DNA from: Lachnospiraceae bacterium MD308
Lineage (GTDB): Bacteria; Bacillota; Clostridia; Lachnospirales; Lachnospiraceae
Direction of reading: 5' to 3'
DNA length: 64,000 nucleotides
Assembly: GCA_010206225.2 (NCBI GenBank)
Contig: VIQU02000002.1
Coordinates: 480-64,479 of the forward strand
This document shows, one piece after another, positions 1 to 8,964 of the stretch. Made by a program: the position numbers and the translations under genes. Each line of letters starts with the position of its first letter. Position 1 is the first letter of the stretch. The notes beneath the pieces are model-generated. The model was given only the letters and a program-made list of their open reading frames with translations. It was not told the origin of the DNA and searched no databases.

Positions 1-377
1 TCATGCTGCCAGATGCGGGAAAAGAAATCATAAAAAGTACCGACACCAGGGGTATTCCCGAAAGAGAAACCGCTGAGGATGGCATAAAGCGGAGTTTCCT
101 TAAGCATGCGGCACCAGACAGTGATGGAAGTAACTTTCAGTTTCAAAGCAAGCAGATAGGAGCGCAGCATGCAGGAAGGGAGCCTTGGTTCCGGACCAAA
201 AACAGAGTAACATTCCTGCATGATAGAATCCGTCTTGGAAAGATCAAGATACCAGAACTGCACGATATAATCCCAAGTGCTTTTGGGAAGCACAAAGGGG
301 TCCGGGTAAAATTTATGGAACTGGGATACGAAAGTATCCTGAAAGGCGGCATGACCGCCAGAGTTATCAGGTAACAT
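1..377 (-). CDS. IS transposase, N-terminal part (runs off left edge)
   Basis: The ORF track misses this because it is open at the window edge. Reading the minus strand from the ATG at 375-377, preceded by a good AGGAGG, gives about 125 residues beginning MLPDNSGGHAAFQ. They contain the stretch LRSYLLALKLKV and a later GVGTFYDFFSRIW, a layout typical of the N-terminal helical part of DDE transposases of the IS5/IS1182 type. The family assignment is from memory and is not certain. The catalytic DDE domain lies outside the window. The plus-strand ORF 3..374 is its antisense shadow. The element sits directly upstream of a surface-protein gene that has lost its 5' end. Confidence 0.75.
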   Translation of the reverse strand, partial: MLPDNSGGHAAFQDTFVSQFHKFYPDPFVLPKSTWDYIVQFWYLDLSKTDSIMQECYSVFGPEPRLPSCMLRSYLLALKLKVTSITVWCRMLKETPLYAILSGFSFGNTPGVGTFYDFFSRIWQH

Positions 378-389
378 CAAAAATCGCCT

Positions 390-447
390 CCAATCAAAAA
401 AATGTACTTTTTGATCAAGGGCGCGAAGCGCCGCATTTTTTGATTGG
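390..447. repeat. Nested inverted repeat beside the transposase start
   Basis: The arms ccaatcaaaaaaatg (390-404) and cattttttgattgg (434-447) are inverted copies. They enclose a second GC-rich hairpin, ggcgc-gaa-gcgcc (420-432). The outer arm starts within the transposase ribosome binding region, so on the minus-strand transcript this folds just upstream of the start codon. It could sequester translation, act as a terminator against outside transcription, or be part of the IS end. Confidence 0.6.
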
Positions 448-501
448 TTTGTCAAGTGGTTTTGAGAAAAAAGTGGGTGATTTTTGAAAAATAGGTTCTG
501 A

Positions 502-2826
502 AAGCCCCATGAAATAAGGGCTGAAGATTCCGAGAAGTTATCCTATCTTAAGGGAGGAACAATTTTAGACGGTACAGAGGAAGAACTGCTTCCAACAGTG
601 TATGCGGGCGGTTATACGAATACGTCGATTGGGGGTAATGCCTCTCTAACAGTGAGAAACTCTAATGATGAGACAATGTTTAAAGCAATTTATATGGGGC
701 ATAATCAGGGAAATGACAACAAAAAGCCTTATAATGGCAATGCTGTTTTGAATCTGGATGCCAAGGTGACGGTTCGGGAAAACATTGTGACATCTGGGAA
801 TAGTAAAGCGGCAATCAACATTTCTGGAGGGGCGAATCAGGCGGCGCAGGCAAAGAAATTTTACGGGAATGAAAATACCACTTTGACAGTTGATTCGCCT
901 CTGGTAGAAAACGCGGTACTGGATAATATAGGGAATGTGGTGTTGCGCAATGGGGCGTGTCTGTCGCCTGAAACAGAAAGCTTATGCAATGTCACATTAC
1001 AAAGCGGAGCCTGTCTGGATTTGAATGATGTATACAATGCAGTTATAACTGGAGATTTTACCGGAGAAACGGATGCTGCAAAGGAGAAAGGAATTCTTGT
1101 GCTGAATCGGGAGGGCTGCCTGCGGATTAATGGGAAAATTACAGGCACTACGCAGTTTCAGACGGAACATAGGAATACTCCGGGCATACTTTTGCCAGAC
1201 AGAGCCTACATTATTGCCGATCGTGAAAAAGCCACAGAATCGAATTTTGTATTGACACAGAATAGTATAGAGAATGGACATGAACTGAAGTATTCGGATG
1301 GAGTATGGAAAACAGCTCCGTTGATTTTAAGAGAGATTGGGCGTATAGAGATACTTTCAGCGCCATCAGAAGTGGATTTGGCAAAGATCAGCATGTATGA
1401 TGAAGAGAAAATCTCCGAAGGAGATCCATATTTTGAAGTCGAATGGTATGATAAAGAGGGCAATATATTCGATGACAGCGAGGTAGAAGATAATCTGTTT
1501 TATGAAATCGGTCAAGTACTCTGTATTCGGACAGAATACTGGAAAAATAATACAGAAGATATTCTGCAAAAGAATGATTGGATGCAATGGGTTACGCTTT
1601 CGTCTCTGGAAGGATATTCAGGCAGATATTATATTCAGAAATATGGTAACATGGCAACAACGGGGGATTATACGTTTTTATTCTTGTCTTCACCTTATGA
1701 GCTTGAACAGTTGGATACAGTGGCAGATGTAAAAGCTTTGCAAAATGAGGTAATGGCCGAGCGGCGAGTGATATTTTACAATGGGGATACAGGTGAGACA
1801 GAGAAGCCGGAGCCGGAAAAACCGGAGCATACCCATTCATACCAAAGCGCAGTGACAAAGGAAGCGACCTGTACAGAGAAGGGAATCAGGACCTATACCT
1901 GCAGCTGTGGGAATACCTATACAGAAAGCATTGAAGCGGCAGGCCATAAACCGGTCACAGATCCAGCGGTGGCGCCTACAGAGACAACAGCCGGAAAAAC
2001 AGAGGGAAGTCACTGCAGTGTCTGCAAAGAGGTATTAAAAAAACAGGAAGCAATCCCGGCGCTTGGAAAACCAGAACATACCCATTCATACCAAAGCGCA
2101 GTGACAAAGGAAGCGACCTGTACAGAGAAGGGAATCAGGACCTATACCTGCAGCTGCGGAAATAAATATACAGAAGAACTTGCTGTGCTGAGTCATAAAT
2201 ATATAGTAAAAGTATCCCCGGCAACTGTTAAGAATAATGGCAAAATACAACAGAGCTGTCAGGTGTGTTCTGCGGCCGGGAGTGCATCTGTTATTTATAA
2301 ACCCCGGAAGCTTACATTGAACAAAACAGATTTTTCTTATGATGGAAAGGTGAAAACACCTTCTGTGACTGTAAAAGACAGCCAAGGGAACAGTTTAAGA
2401 AAGGGTACGGACTATCAGATCAAATATCCAAAAGGGAGAAAGAATCCGGGAGTATATTCAGTGGCGATTGTGCTTCAGGGAAATTACAGTGGTAAAATGA
2501 CCGGAAGCTTTACCATAAGGCCAAAGAAGACCAGTCTGAAAAAGGTTGCCGCCAAATCAAAGGGGATGCAGGTGACGTGGAATAAGCAGGCAGCCCAGAT
2601 CGATGGTTATCAGATTCAGTATTGCACAAGTGCGAAATTTAAGGGGAAAACCTTAAAAGCTGTTACGGTGAAAAAGAATAGCACTGTAAAGAAGATTTCC
2701 AAATTGGCAGGAAAGAAGAAATATTACGTTAGAATCCGCACATACAAAACAGTGAAAGTGAATGGAAAAAGCAAAAAATTGTATTCGGATTGGTCTGGTA
2801 AAAAAGCCGTGAATACGAAGAAATGA
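502..2826 (+). pseudogene. 5'-truncated cell-surface protein with Ig-like and Fn3-like C-terminus
   Basis: The frame is open from 502, right after an in-frame TGA at 499, and runs into the tracked ORF at 598. No ATG or ribosome binding site precedes it, so the 5' end and signal peptide seem lost, probably by the adjacent IS insertion. The N-terminal part (to about residue 360) looks like repetitive beta-helix surface sequence. It is followed by two copies of a Cys-containing repeat (HTHSYQSAVTKEATC, CSCGNTY) typical of Lachnospiraceae surface proteins. Next is a domain with YDGKVKTPSVTVKD, and last a fibronectin-III-like domain ending YSDWSGKKAV. No LPXTG anchor is seen. It could still be translated from an upstream fusion start, but that is not supported here. 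Confidence 0.65.
1828..2156 (+). repeat. 80-bp perfect direct repeat inside the surface protein
   Basis: Bases 1828-1907 and 2077-2156 are identical, 249 bp (83 codons) apart and in frame. Each encodes HTHSYQSAVTKEATCTEKG followed by a CSCG motif. The perfect identity suggests a recent duplication or gene conversion of the domain, and the repeat could vary in copy number between strains. Confidence 0.9.
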
Positions 2827-3299
2827 TGAAAAGAATTCCTATGCTGCTCATGATGGCAGCACCTTACATATTTATCGGAACATGCATACAAAAAGGACTT
2901 GGAAGTGAAGCTTTTACTGTGTGGAAAATTCTTTGCGTGCTGATTTATCTGCCAAATATGATATATGCTTTTATCCTTCCGAAACTGTATTGCGGGGGAA
3001 GGCAGCTTTTATTCTGGGGTATGATATTGAAGTTGTTCAATATTCCGGTGTATGTATTAGTGATTTTAATCGTATTGATGCTGCATATCCTGATTCTGCC
3101 GCTGATTCCATTTTTGGTATTGTTTGATTATATGTTGCTGCTGCCGTCATCAATGTATGGAATCAGTGGAATAGTAGTGAGCCGTGCTGAAGGCAGGATG
3201 TCTAAGAAAGAGACGGCGGTTCATATTATCATGCAGTTTATGTTCTGTCTGGATGTTGTCAGCGCGGTTTCTTGTTATTTTAAGATGCGGAAGAACTGA
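2823..3299 (+). CDS. Small integral membrane protein, unknown function
   Basis: 158 residues starting MMKRIPMLLMM. The start codon overlaps the stop of the preceding surface-protein frame (ATGATGA), which suggests translational coupling. There are about four hydrophobic segments: residues 5-25, 35-55, 60-100 (very Leu/Ile rich) and 135-150. The cytosolic-looking segment SRAEGRMSKKE lies before the last helix. I recognise no domain. Coupling to a surface-protein gene that is now broken leaves its role unclear. Confidence 0.65.
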   Translation: MMKRIPMLLMMAAPYIFIGTCIQKGLGSEAFTVWKILCVLIYLPNMIYAFILPKLYCGGRQLLFWGMILKLFNIPVYVLVILIVLMLHILILPLIPFLVLFDYMLLLPSSMYGISGIVVSRAEGRMSKKETAVHIIMQFMFCLDVVSAVSCYFKMRKN

Positions 3300-3366
3300 C
3301 AGGAAGAAAAGTGTGAGAAGAGTTGAAAGAATGCAGCGATTTTTAAATTCGTGAGGATTAGGGAAT

Positions 3367-3867
3367 ATGTTAAAAGTAATGATCATCGGCTGTCCGGGCG
3401 CGGGAAAAAGTACATTTGCGCGGGAATTGAAGGATAAGACGGGACTTCCCCTATATCATCTGGATATGATCTGGCATAAGCCTGACCGGACCAATATCTC
3501 AAAAGAAGAGTTTAATGCAAAGCTTGCTGAGATTGTGCGAAGAGACAGATGGATTATCGACGGAAATTATCAGCGAACGCTGGAATTGCGCCTTAAGGAG
3601 TGCGACACGGTTTTTCTGATGGATTATCCGCTGGATATCTGTCTTTCGGGGGCAGAGTCTCGTATTGGGGAAAAGCGTGAGGACCTGCCGTGGCTTGAGA
3701 CAGAATTTGATGAGGAGTTTAAGCGGTGGATTATTGATTTCCCCCAAAACGAATTGCCGGACATATACAAGTTGATAAATAAATATAAGGACGAGAAGAA
3801 TATCGTGATTTTTAAATCACGGAAAGAGGCAGGCGATTATCTGCGAAAGATAGCCGGATGCCTTTGA
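3367..3867 (+). CDS. P-loop NTPase, adenylate-kinase-like (topology modulator/FlaR type)
   Basis: 166 residues with a Walker A motif near the N-terminus (GCPGAGKST, residues 8-16). The following LYHLDMIWHKP and later WIIDGNYQRTL match the small kinase-like family often annotated as DNA topology modulation protein or AAA adenylate kinase. It is likely a cytosolic nucleotide or small-molecule kinase, but the substrate is not known for the family. The start is an ATG after AGGATTAGGGAAT. Confidence 0.8.
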   Translation: MLKVMIIGCPGAGKSTFARELKDKTGLPLYHLDMIWHKPDRTNISKEEFNAKLAEIVRRDRWIIDGNYQRTLELRLKECDTVFLMDYPLDICLSGAESRIGEKREDLPWLETEFDEEFKRWIIDFPQNELPDIYKLINKYKDEKNIVIFKSRKEAGDYLRKIAGCL

Positions 3868-3880
3868 ACGGAGGGATATT

Positions 3881-4066
3881 ATGCATAAAAGGGAAAGGAT
3901 ATTAGTCTGTGCGCTGGCATTGCTATTTAGTGCTTGTGCCACACATTTCCGTCTAAATCTTTCCACAGGAAATCCCCGTCATAAAGCATATATCCGTGCG
4001 CGGAGCCGTCCTTCGGAATGGCGACAGAACCCGGATTCATATAGGTATAGGCATCCATGTTCTTGA
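3881..4066 (+). pseudogene. Lipoprotein gene remnant fused to antisense of the phosphoesterase
   Basis: There is a strong GGAGG 7 bases before an ATG. It opens with a lipoprotein-like signal, MHKRERILVCALALLFSAC, with a plausible lipobox ending at the Cys. From about 3927 the sequence is the antisense of the convergent phosphoesterase 3' end, and the reading frame becomes Arg/Ser-rich nonsense. This is best read as the 5' end of a lipoprotein gene whose body was deleted. Confidence 0.5.
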
Positions 4067-4460
4067 TTGCCGGAACATGGGTGTGTCCGTTCAGAAGGAT
4101 GTCCCCGTCCTTTAATGGCGGCGGTGTCTGTGGATTATAGCGGTGCCCGTGGGAGGCAAAGATAGTATGTCCGTCAAGCTCAAGCAGACAGTAATCAGCG
4201 AGGATCGGGAATTCCAATACCATCTGGTCAACCTCTGTATCACAGTTCCCGCGGACACATAAAAGTTCCTGCTTTAGAAAATTGAGCATCGTGATGACTT
4301 CTTTAGGATTGTAGTCTTTCGGCAGAGCATTCCGCGGACCATGATAGAGGATGTCGCCCAAAAGGAGAAGTCTTTCGGCTTCTTCTCTTTTATATGCGTC
4401 TATCATTTTGCGGCAGTAATAAGAAGAGCCATGTATATCAGAAGCGATCATTAATTTCAT
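3927..4460 (-). CDS. YfcE/MJ0936-family metallophosphoesterase
   Basis: 177 residues, the family's usual length. Metal-binding motifs are in order: SDIHGS (residues 7-12), LGDILYHGPRN, RGNCD, ASHGHRY and NGHTHVP. These are the ligands of the binuclear phosphodiesterase centre. It hydrolyses phosphodiesters in vitro; the cellular substrate is unknown. The start ATG follows GGAGGTCACACT. Its 3' end overlaps a lipoprotein remnant on the other strand. Confidence 0.92.
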   Translation of the reverse strand: MKLMIASDIHGSSYYCRKMIDAYKREEAERLLLLGDILYHGPRNALPKDYNPKEVITMLNFLKQELLCVRGNCDTEVDQMVLEFPILADYCLLELDGHTIFASHGHRYNPQTPPPLKDGDILLNGHTHVPAIKNMDAYTYMNPGSVAIPKDGSAHGYMLYDGDFLWKDLDGNVWHKH

Positions 4461-4620
4461 AGTGTGACCTCCAAAACAGATTATTTTCTATATTCAGCGT
4501 AACACAGGAAAAGAAAAAATACAATTGGTTCCCTTAAATAGTATAACATGATATACTGATTTTGCGTATATGCCGCAAGGAAGTTGTAATAATCAGATTT
4601 TATTCAGGAAGGATTTATAT

Positions 4621-5481
4621 ATGTGGATTGCAGATGATTGGAAGGATTATGAGATTATTGATTGCAGTAATGGTGAAAAGCTGGAGCGGTGGGGAGAATA
4701 TCTTTTAGTGAGGCCTGATCCGCAGGTTATATGGGATACCCCAAGGACAGACAGCGGGTGGAAGAGAAGAAACGGACATTATCACCGCAGTAAGAAGGGC
4801 GGCGGGGAATGGGAATTTTTTTCGCTTCCAAAACAGTGGCAGATTCATTATAAAAAGCTGACTTTTAATCTGAAGCCCTTCAGCTTTAAGCATACAGGGC
4901 TGTTTCCGGAGCAGGCGGCGAACTGGGACTGGTTTTCTGAAAAGATAAGGAATGCAGGACGTTTGGTGAAGGTTCTGAATCTGTTTGCGTATACAGGCGG
5001 CGCGACTCTTTGCGCAGCGGCAGCAGGAGCGCAGGTGACTCATGTAGATGCCTCGAAAGGTATGGTAAACTGGGCGAAGGAAAATGCGGCTTCGTCCGGC
5101 CTTTCAGATAAGCCCGTCCGCTGGCTCGTGGATGACTGCGTGAAGTTTGTAGAGCGGGAGATCCGGCGGGGCAACCGCTATGATGCGATCATTATGGATC
5201 CTCCATCCTATGGAAGAGGACCGAAGGGCGAAATCTGGAAGATTGAGGATGCCATACATCCGTTGATAAGGCTTTGCACTCAGATTTTATCAGAGGAACC
5301 GCTGTTCTTTTTGGTAAACTCTTATACTACCGGACTCGCGCCGGCCGTTCTGACTTATATGCTGGCTACGGAGCTAAAGATATGGAAAGGTTATGTGGAT
5401 TCGCAGGAGGTGGGACTTCCCGTTACCCACTCAGGGCTTGTGCTTCCCTGCGGAGCGTCCGGACGGTGGGAGGCACAATAG
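4621..5481 (+). CDS. Class I SAM-dependent methyltransferase (rRNA large-subunit methyltransferase-like)
   Basis: I chose the ATG at 4621 (MWIADDWKDYE) because AGGAAGG lies just upstream. The tracked ATG at 4570 has no such site. That gives 286 residues. The Rossmann SAM site is LNLFAYTGGATL, the acidic motif is VTHVDASKG, and the catalytic-type motif IV is MDPPSYGRG. This is the COG1092/RlmI-like arrangement without an obvious PUA domain, so the likely target is rRNA. The substrate base is not deducible. It is monocistronic, with the ABC permease convergent 10 bases downstream. Confidence 0.85.
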   Translation: MWIADDWKDYEIIDCSNGEKLERWGEYLLVRPDPQVIWDTPRTDSGWKRRNGHYHRSKKGGGEWEFFSLPKQWQIHYKKLTFNLKPFSFKHTGLFPEQAANWDWFSEKIRNAGRLVKVLNLFAYTGGATLCAAAAGAQVTHVDASKGMVNWAKENAASSGLSDKPVRWLVDDCVKFVEREIRRGNRYDAIIMDPPSYGRGPKGEIWKIEDAIHPLIRLCTQILSEEPLFFLVNSYTTGLAPAVLTYMLATELKIWKGYVDSQEVGLPVTHSGLVLPCGASGRWEAQ

Positions 5482-5490
5482 GCTTCTATC

Positions 5491-7839
5491 CTATTCCACA
5501 TTCTTAAGGCTTAAGTCCATCGGTATTTTCCGGATCTTTTGAAACTGCAGGATGGCTACCGCACCGTAGGCAAGCAGGAGCATGAAAAATATCGCCGGGT
5601 AGATCCACGGTGCGAAGTAGCAAGTCAGCCATCCGCCGAAATCGACCATGAATGCACGGTATATGAGGGAGATGATCTTGGTTGCCAGTGCGAGGCTTAT
5701 CAGAATGGACAGGATCACAACGATACTTGTTGCCAGCAGATAGAGTCTGGCAATCTCGTTGTTGCTGTAGCCTAATATTTTTACCATGGATATGGATGTG
5801 CTGTTTCTTTCTAAGATCAGTTTTGTCAAAAGATAGATCAAAAGCGCAGCCATTGCAGTTGCGAATACTTTTACCATATCGAACATATTGCCCATAGAAA
5901 CGCTGAGCTGGCGGGATACCTTTGTCATGTCATCAATCGTGATGCATGCCGCAACATATTTTTCGTCAATATCTGTGAGCCTCTCATCAGAGAAATATCC
6001 ATTGTAATACAGACCGTCATCGGGAGTTGACAGCCGGCGCAGGAGAAGCTCGATATCTGTGTAATCCATGTCATAGATATCTGCTGTAGTATCGAAAGTA
6101 TCAGTATACTTCTGATTTGTCATGAATACGGCGAGACTGCCAGGATAGTCTATGATCTTTTTGACGATAAAATTATAACTGCCGTCATCGTAGGTTTCGT
6201 GAAGATGAATCACATCGCCTGTTTCAATCCGGTATTTTTCCGCAAATCCATCTGATATGCATATTCCGTCTTTTGGAAGCTCTTCCTTGAAATATTTGCT
6301 GTTTTCTATAATTCCGTAAATGCTGATCTCTTCGCTGCGTTCTTTGGAGTCATAGGTCAGGGAGGAAGCGCATAAAGGCTCGGCCTGCCTGACTTTAGTC
6401 GGTATCTTTGCTTTTAAAATGTACTGGTACTTTGCTGGCATATTGCTTGTGACTTCATTTTGATAATGATCCAGAAGCGGTTTCATCATGATTCCAAACA
6501 GCAGTAAGATTGACGCAAACAGGATTCCAGCAAAAAGAGTACAATAACCAGACAGATTCTGCAGGATAATGCGTATCCGGAATCGGTGGAAAAACGGGAG
6601 GCTCGGCAAAGGAACGGTCTTTTTTTGTTTCCTGCGGCTTAAGTCCCTTCTTAAAAACTGCAGCGGAGTCAGTTCAAGCTTTCTGGTCAATATGATGAGA
6701 TTTGCAGCCAGCATAAGAAGGATAGGAATTACAGTAGTCAGAATGAATGCCTCGGCGTTCCAGATCACATGGAAGGTAGGAAGGCTGTAACTGTTATAGT
6801 AAAGTCCTGCGACCATATTTTTGAAAACTGTATATCCAAGTACATTTCCTGCTATCGCGGACGTTAAGGTTACAATGACCGGAGGAGTGATATAATGGCG
6901 CAGAAGCTCTCCTTTCGTATATCCGGAAGCAAGAAGAGTTCCGATCACTGCGGATTCCCGCACAATCGTGTGGCTGATCGTCACGGAAAATACAAATGCA
7001 AGTATGATGATCAGGATATAGAGAAGTACGATTATCATAGTCTTGTCGCTTCCCATATCATCGCCCGTAAAATTAATTGCCTGATTGGCAATCCGTGGGA
7101 TAACTGTGTCAATTTCAATGTGAGCCGTCAAGACCTCATCTGCCAGAGCTTCGATGAAGTCTTCAGAAAGCTCCTGCTCTTTTTCCTCATTTTTCGGCGG
7201 ATCGTTGTATTGCCAACAGTAGTTATAGCGGATATTTTTTTCGGAAAGTCTTTTGAATCCGTCTTTTGTCACGACAGCCACACCGAATTTGATCGAATCG
7301 AACATTAGATCATTGTTATCTGAAAAAAGTGCACTGTAGTCAGACAGAGCCACAAGTCCTGATATTTTGAAATCTTCGTTCCCAATTTTAATATGGTCGC
7401 CGGCTGTAAGATGGTTGTTATCAGCGTACATCCGGTCAATAGCTATCTCTTCGTCACGTTCGGGGAGAGAACCCGCCATCAGGCAGATGAGATTTAGATC
7501 TTTGCGTATTTTGAAAATGCGTAATGTGCTGTCAGCGTTCCCGTTCAAATCAATATCCACAGTCTCCTCTGCATAATAATCTGGACAGATATTTACGCGC
7601 TCTTTTTGTTCCAGTGCCTCCGTTATAGCAGCGGATGCTTCTTCTTTTAATATAAAATGTCCATCTTCAATCTGATATTTCTCAAAGCTTTCATCATAGG
7701 CTTTGATCATGCTGTCCCCGGCTACTAAAAAACCGGAGACGAATCCGATCGTCAGCGTCATAAAAAGAAAAATTACCAGATATTTGCCCCATTCATCTTT
7801 AAGCTCTCTGAAAAGCCTTCTGTTCAGTGGATTTTTCAT
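5491..7839 (-). CDS. ABC transporter permease, FtsX/MacB type
   Basis: The start is set at the ATG 7837-7839 (MKNPLNRRLFRELKDEWGKY), preceded by AAAAAGGGGAATG. The tracked extension to 8004 overlaps the ATPase gene and looks non-native. This gives 782 residues: one N-terminal membrane helix, a large extracytoplasmic domain, a three-helix FtsX block (around residues 270-390), a second extracytoplasmic domain, and a final FtsX block near the C-terminus. Permeases of this shape export lipids or peptides or act in stress and antimicrobial-peptide systems. It is the second gene after the ATPase. Confidence 0.88.
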   Translation of the reverse strand: MKNPLNRRLFRELKDEWGKYLVIFLFMTLTIGFVSGFLVAGDSMIKAYDESFEKYQIEDGHFILKEEASAAITEALEQKERVNICPDYYAEETVDIDLNGNADSTLRIFKIRKDLNLICLMAGSLPERDEEIAIDRMYADNNHLTAGDHIKIGNEDFKISGLVALSDYSALFSDNNDLMFDSIKFGVAVVTKDGFKRLSEKNIRYNYCWQYNDPPKNEEKEQELSEDFIEALADEVLTAHIEIDTVIPRIANQAINFTGDDMGSDKTMIIVLLYILIIILAFVFSVTISHTIVRESAVIGTLLASGYTKGELLRHYITPPVIVTLTSAIAGNVLGYTVFKNMVAGLYYNSYSLPTFHVIWNAEAFILTTVIPILLMLAANLIILTRKLELTPLQFLRRDLSRRKQKKTVPLPSLPFFHRFRIRIILQNLSGYCTLFAGILFASILLLFGIMMKPLLDHYQNEVTSNMPAKYQYILKAKIPTKVRQAEPLCASSLTYDSKERSEEISIYGIIENSKYFKEELPKDGICISDGFAEKYRIETGDVIHLHETYDDGSYNFIVKKIIDYPGSLAVFMTNQKYTDTFDTTADIYDMDYTDIELLLRRLSTPDDGLYYNGYFSDERLTDIDEKYVAACITIDDMTKVSRQLSVSMGNMFDMVKVFATAMAALLIYLLTKLILERNSTSISMVKILGYSNNEIARLYLLATSIVVILSILISLALATKIISLIYRAFMVDFGGWLTCYFAPWIYPAIFFMLLLAYGAVAILQFQKIRKIPMDLSLKNVE

Positions 7840-7864
7840 AATATGTTCATTCCCCTTTTTTGTC

Positions 7865-8563
7865 TTACCATTCGAGTTCGGCAGCAGGAATCTTAGCTTC
7901 ATTACGGGAATTTGTGCGGATCTGTCCATCCCGCAGCTTAATGATGCGGTCTGCCATATTCCGAATCGCATCATTGTGTGTAACCATGATGATGGTATTG
8001 CCATACCTATGATTCACTTGCTCGATAAGTTTAAGGATTTCTTTTGAGGTCTGGTAATCAAGGGCGCCGGTAGGCTCATCGCAGAGCAGGATATCAGGAT
8101 TTTTTATAATGGCTCGGCCGATTGCTGTTCTTTGCTGCTGTCCGCCGGAAAGCTGATTCGGAAGCTTGCTGCGATGTTCGTAAAGACCGAGCGTATGTAG
8201 TAATTCATTGATGTCTAGAGGATTGCTGCCCAAATAAGAGCCTACCTCGATATTTTCTTTTACGGTAAGATTGGGGATCAGATTATACATCTGGAATACG
8301 TACCCCAAATGCTTCCGACGGTATCTGGTAAGCGCTTTTTCATTCATATCCGCAGTTTTTTCTCCCGCGATCCGTACAGAACCGCTGTCTGCACTGTCTA
8401 TTCCTCCGATAATGTTCAGAAGAGTCGATTTTCCGGAGCCGGAGGGACCTAAGAGGATGCAGATTTCCCCTTTTTCTACTGAAAAAGAGATTCCTTTTAA
8501 TACTTCGGTTTTAGTGTCCGCATTTTTGAAGCTCTTTTTTAATTCTGTGATTTCTAAAAACAT
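7865..8563 (-). CDS. ABC transporter ATP-binding protein, MacB/LolD type
   Basis: The start is set at MFLEITELKKSF, with GGGGAT 4 bases upstream; the tracked start is 4 codons earlier. Walker A is GPSGSGKST, the Q-loop is VFQMYNLIP, the signature is LSGGQQQRTAIGRA, Walker B is ILLCDEPTGALD and the H-loop is MVTHN. It pairs with the downstream FtsX-type permease, 25 bases away. No two-component system lies next to it, unlike many Bce-type exporters. The promoter region carries a strong dyad. Confidence 0.95.
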   Translation of the reverse strand: MFLEITELKKSFKNADTKTEVLKGISFSVEKGEICILLGPSGSGKSTLLNIIGGIDSADSGSVRIAGEKTADMNEKALTRYRRKHLGYVFQMYNLIPNLTVKENIEVGSYLGSNPLDINELLHTLGLYEHRSKLPNQLSGGQQQRTAIGRAIIKNPDILLCDEPTGALDYQTSKEILKLIEQVNHRYGNTIIMVTHNDAIRNMADRIIKLRDGQIRTNSRNEAKIPAAELEW

Positions 8564-8590
8564 AGATATCCCCATTTCTTGTTCTTCTAT

Positions 8591-8636
8591 AGCAGTTTTT
8601 TACTATAAATCGTTAGACACAACTAACAAAACTGCT
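8591..8636. promoter_or_regulatory. Nested dyad overlapping the ABC operon promoter
   Basis: On the minus strand, GTTAGTTGTGTCTAAC (8612-8627) is a 5-6-5 dyad. It lies between a TTGTTA-like -35 and a TATAGT -10. An outer 9-base inverted pair, agcagtttt (8591) and aaaactgct (8628-8636), flanks it. The position within the promoter spacer suggests a TetR- or MarR-type repressor site. The regulator is not identified here. Confidence 0.55.
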
Positions 8637-8781
8637 TTTATCATACATCAGAATCCATGAAATGTAAATGATAATATTTATCAACAAAAATTTATAGAAT
8701 TTTTCTTTCTTTTCTCTTCTATATACTTTATAATTTAAGGGACATCAAGAAATACTATGTATGAAATGGAGGCTTACGACT

Positions 8782-8943
8782 ATGAAAAAATATGTATGTG
8801 AACCATGTGGATATGTATATGATCCTGAAGTTGGAGATCCGGATGGCGGAGTTGCCCCGGGAACAGCATTTGAGGATATTCCGGATGATTGGGTATGCCC
8901 GATCTGTGGAATGGGAAAAGACGTGTTCATAGTAGAAGAATAG
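8782..8943 (+). CDS. Rubredoxin
   Basis: 53 residues from the ATG at 8782, with GGAGG 10 bases upstream; the tracked start at 8761 is too early. The two Fe-binding knuckles are CEPCGY and CPICGM, with the usual [10 protein letters not shown] and [11 protein letters not shown]. It is a small cytosolic one-electron carrier, usually for oxygen and peroxide detoxification in anaerobes. It is transcribed alone and ends in a hairpin terminator shared with the convergent HAD gene. Confidence 0.96.
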   Translation: MKKYVCEPCGYVYDPEVGDPDGGVAPGTAFEDIPDDWVCPICGMGKDVFIVEE

Positions 8944-8964
8944 GCGTTTGCCTATTCTTCTTTT
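8935..8964. terminator. Bidirectional terminator built from two convergent stop regions
   Basis: GAAGAATAGGC (8935-8945), loop gttt, and GCCTATTCTTC (8950-8960) form a perfect 11-bp stem followed by TTTT. The left arm is the last codons and TAG of rubredoxin. The right arm is the last codons and TAG of the HAD gene on the other strand. Both proteins end in Glu-Glu-stop. Confidence 0.85.

Noticed and set aside
3-374. 123-residue plus-strand ORF at the left edge
   Set aside because: Antisense of a clear transposase frame that has a proper start and ribosome binding site on the minus strand.
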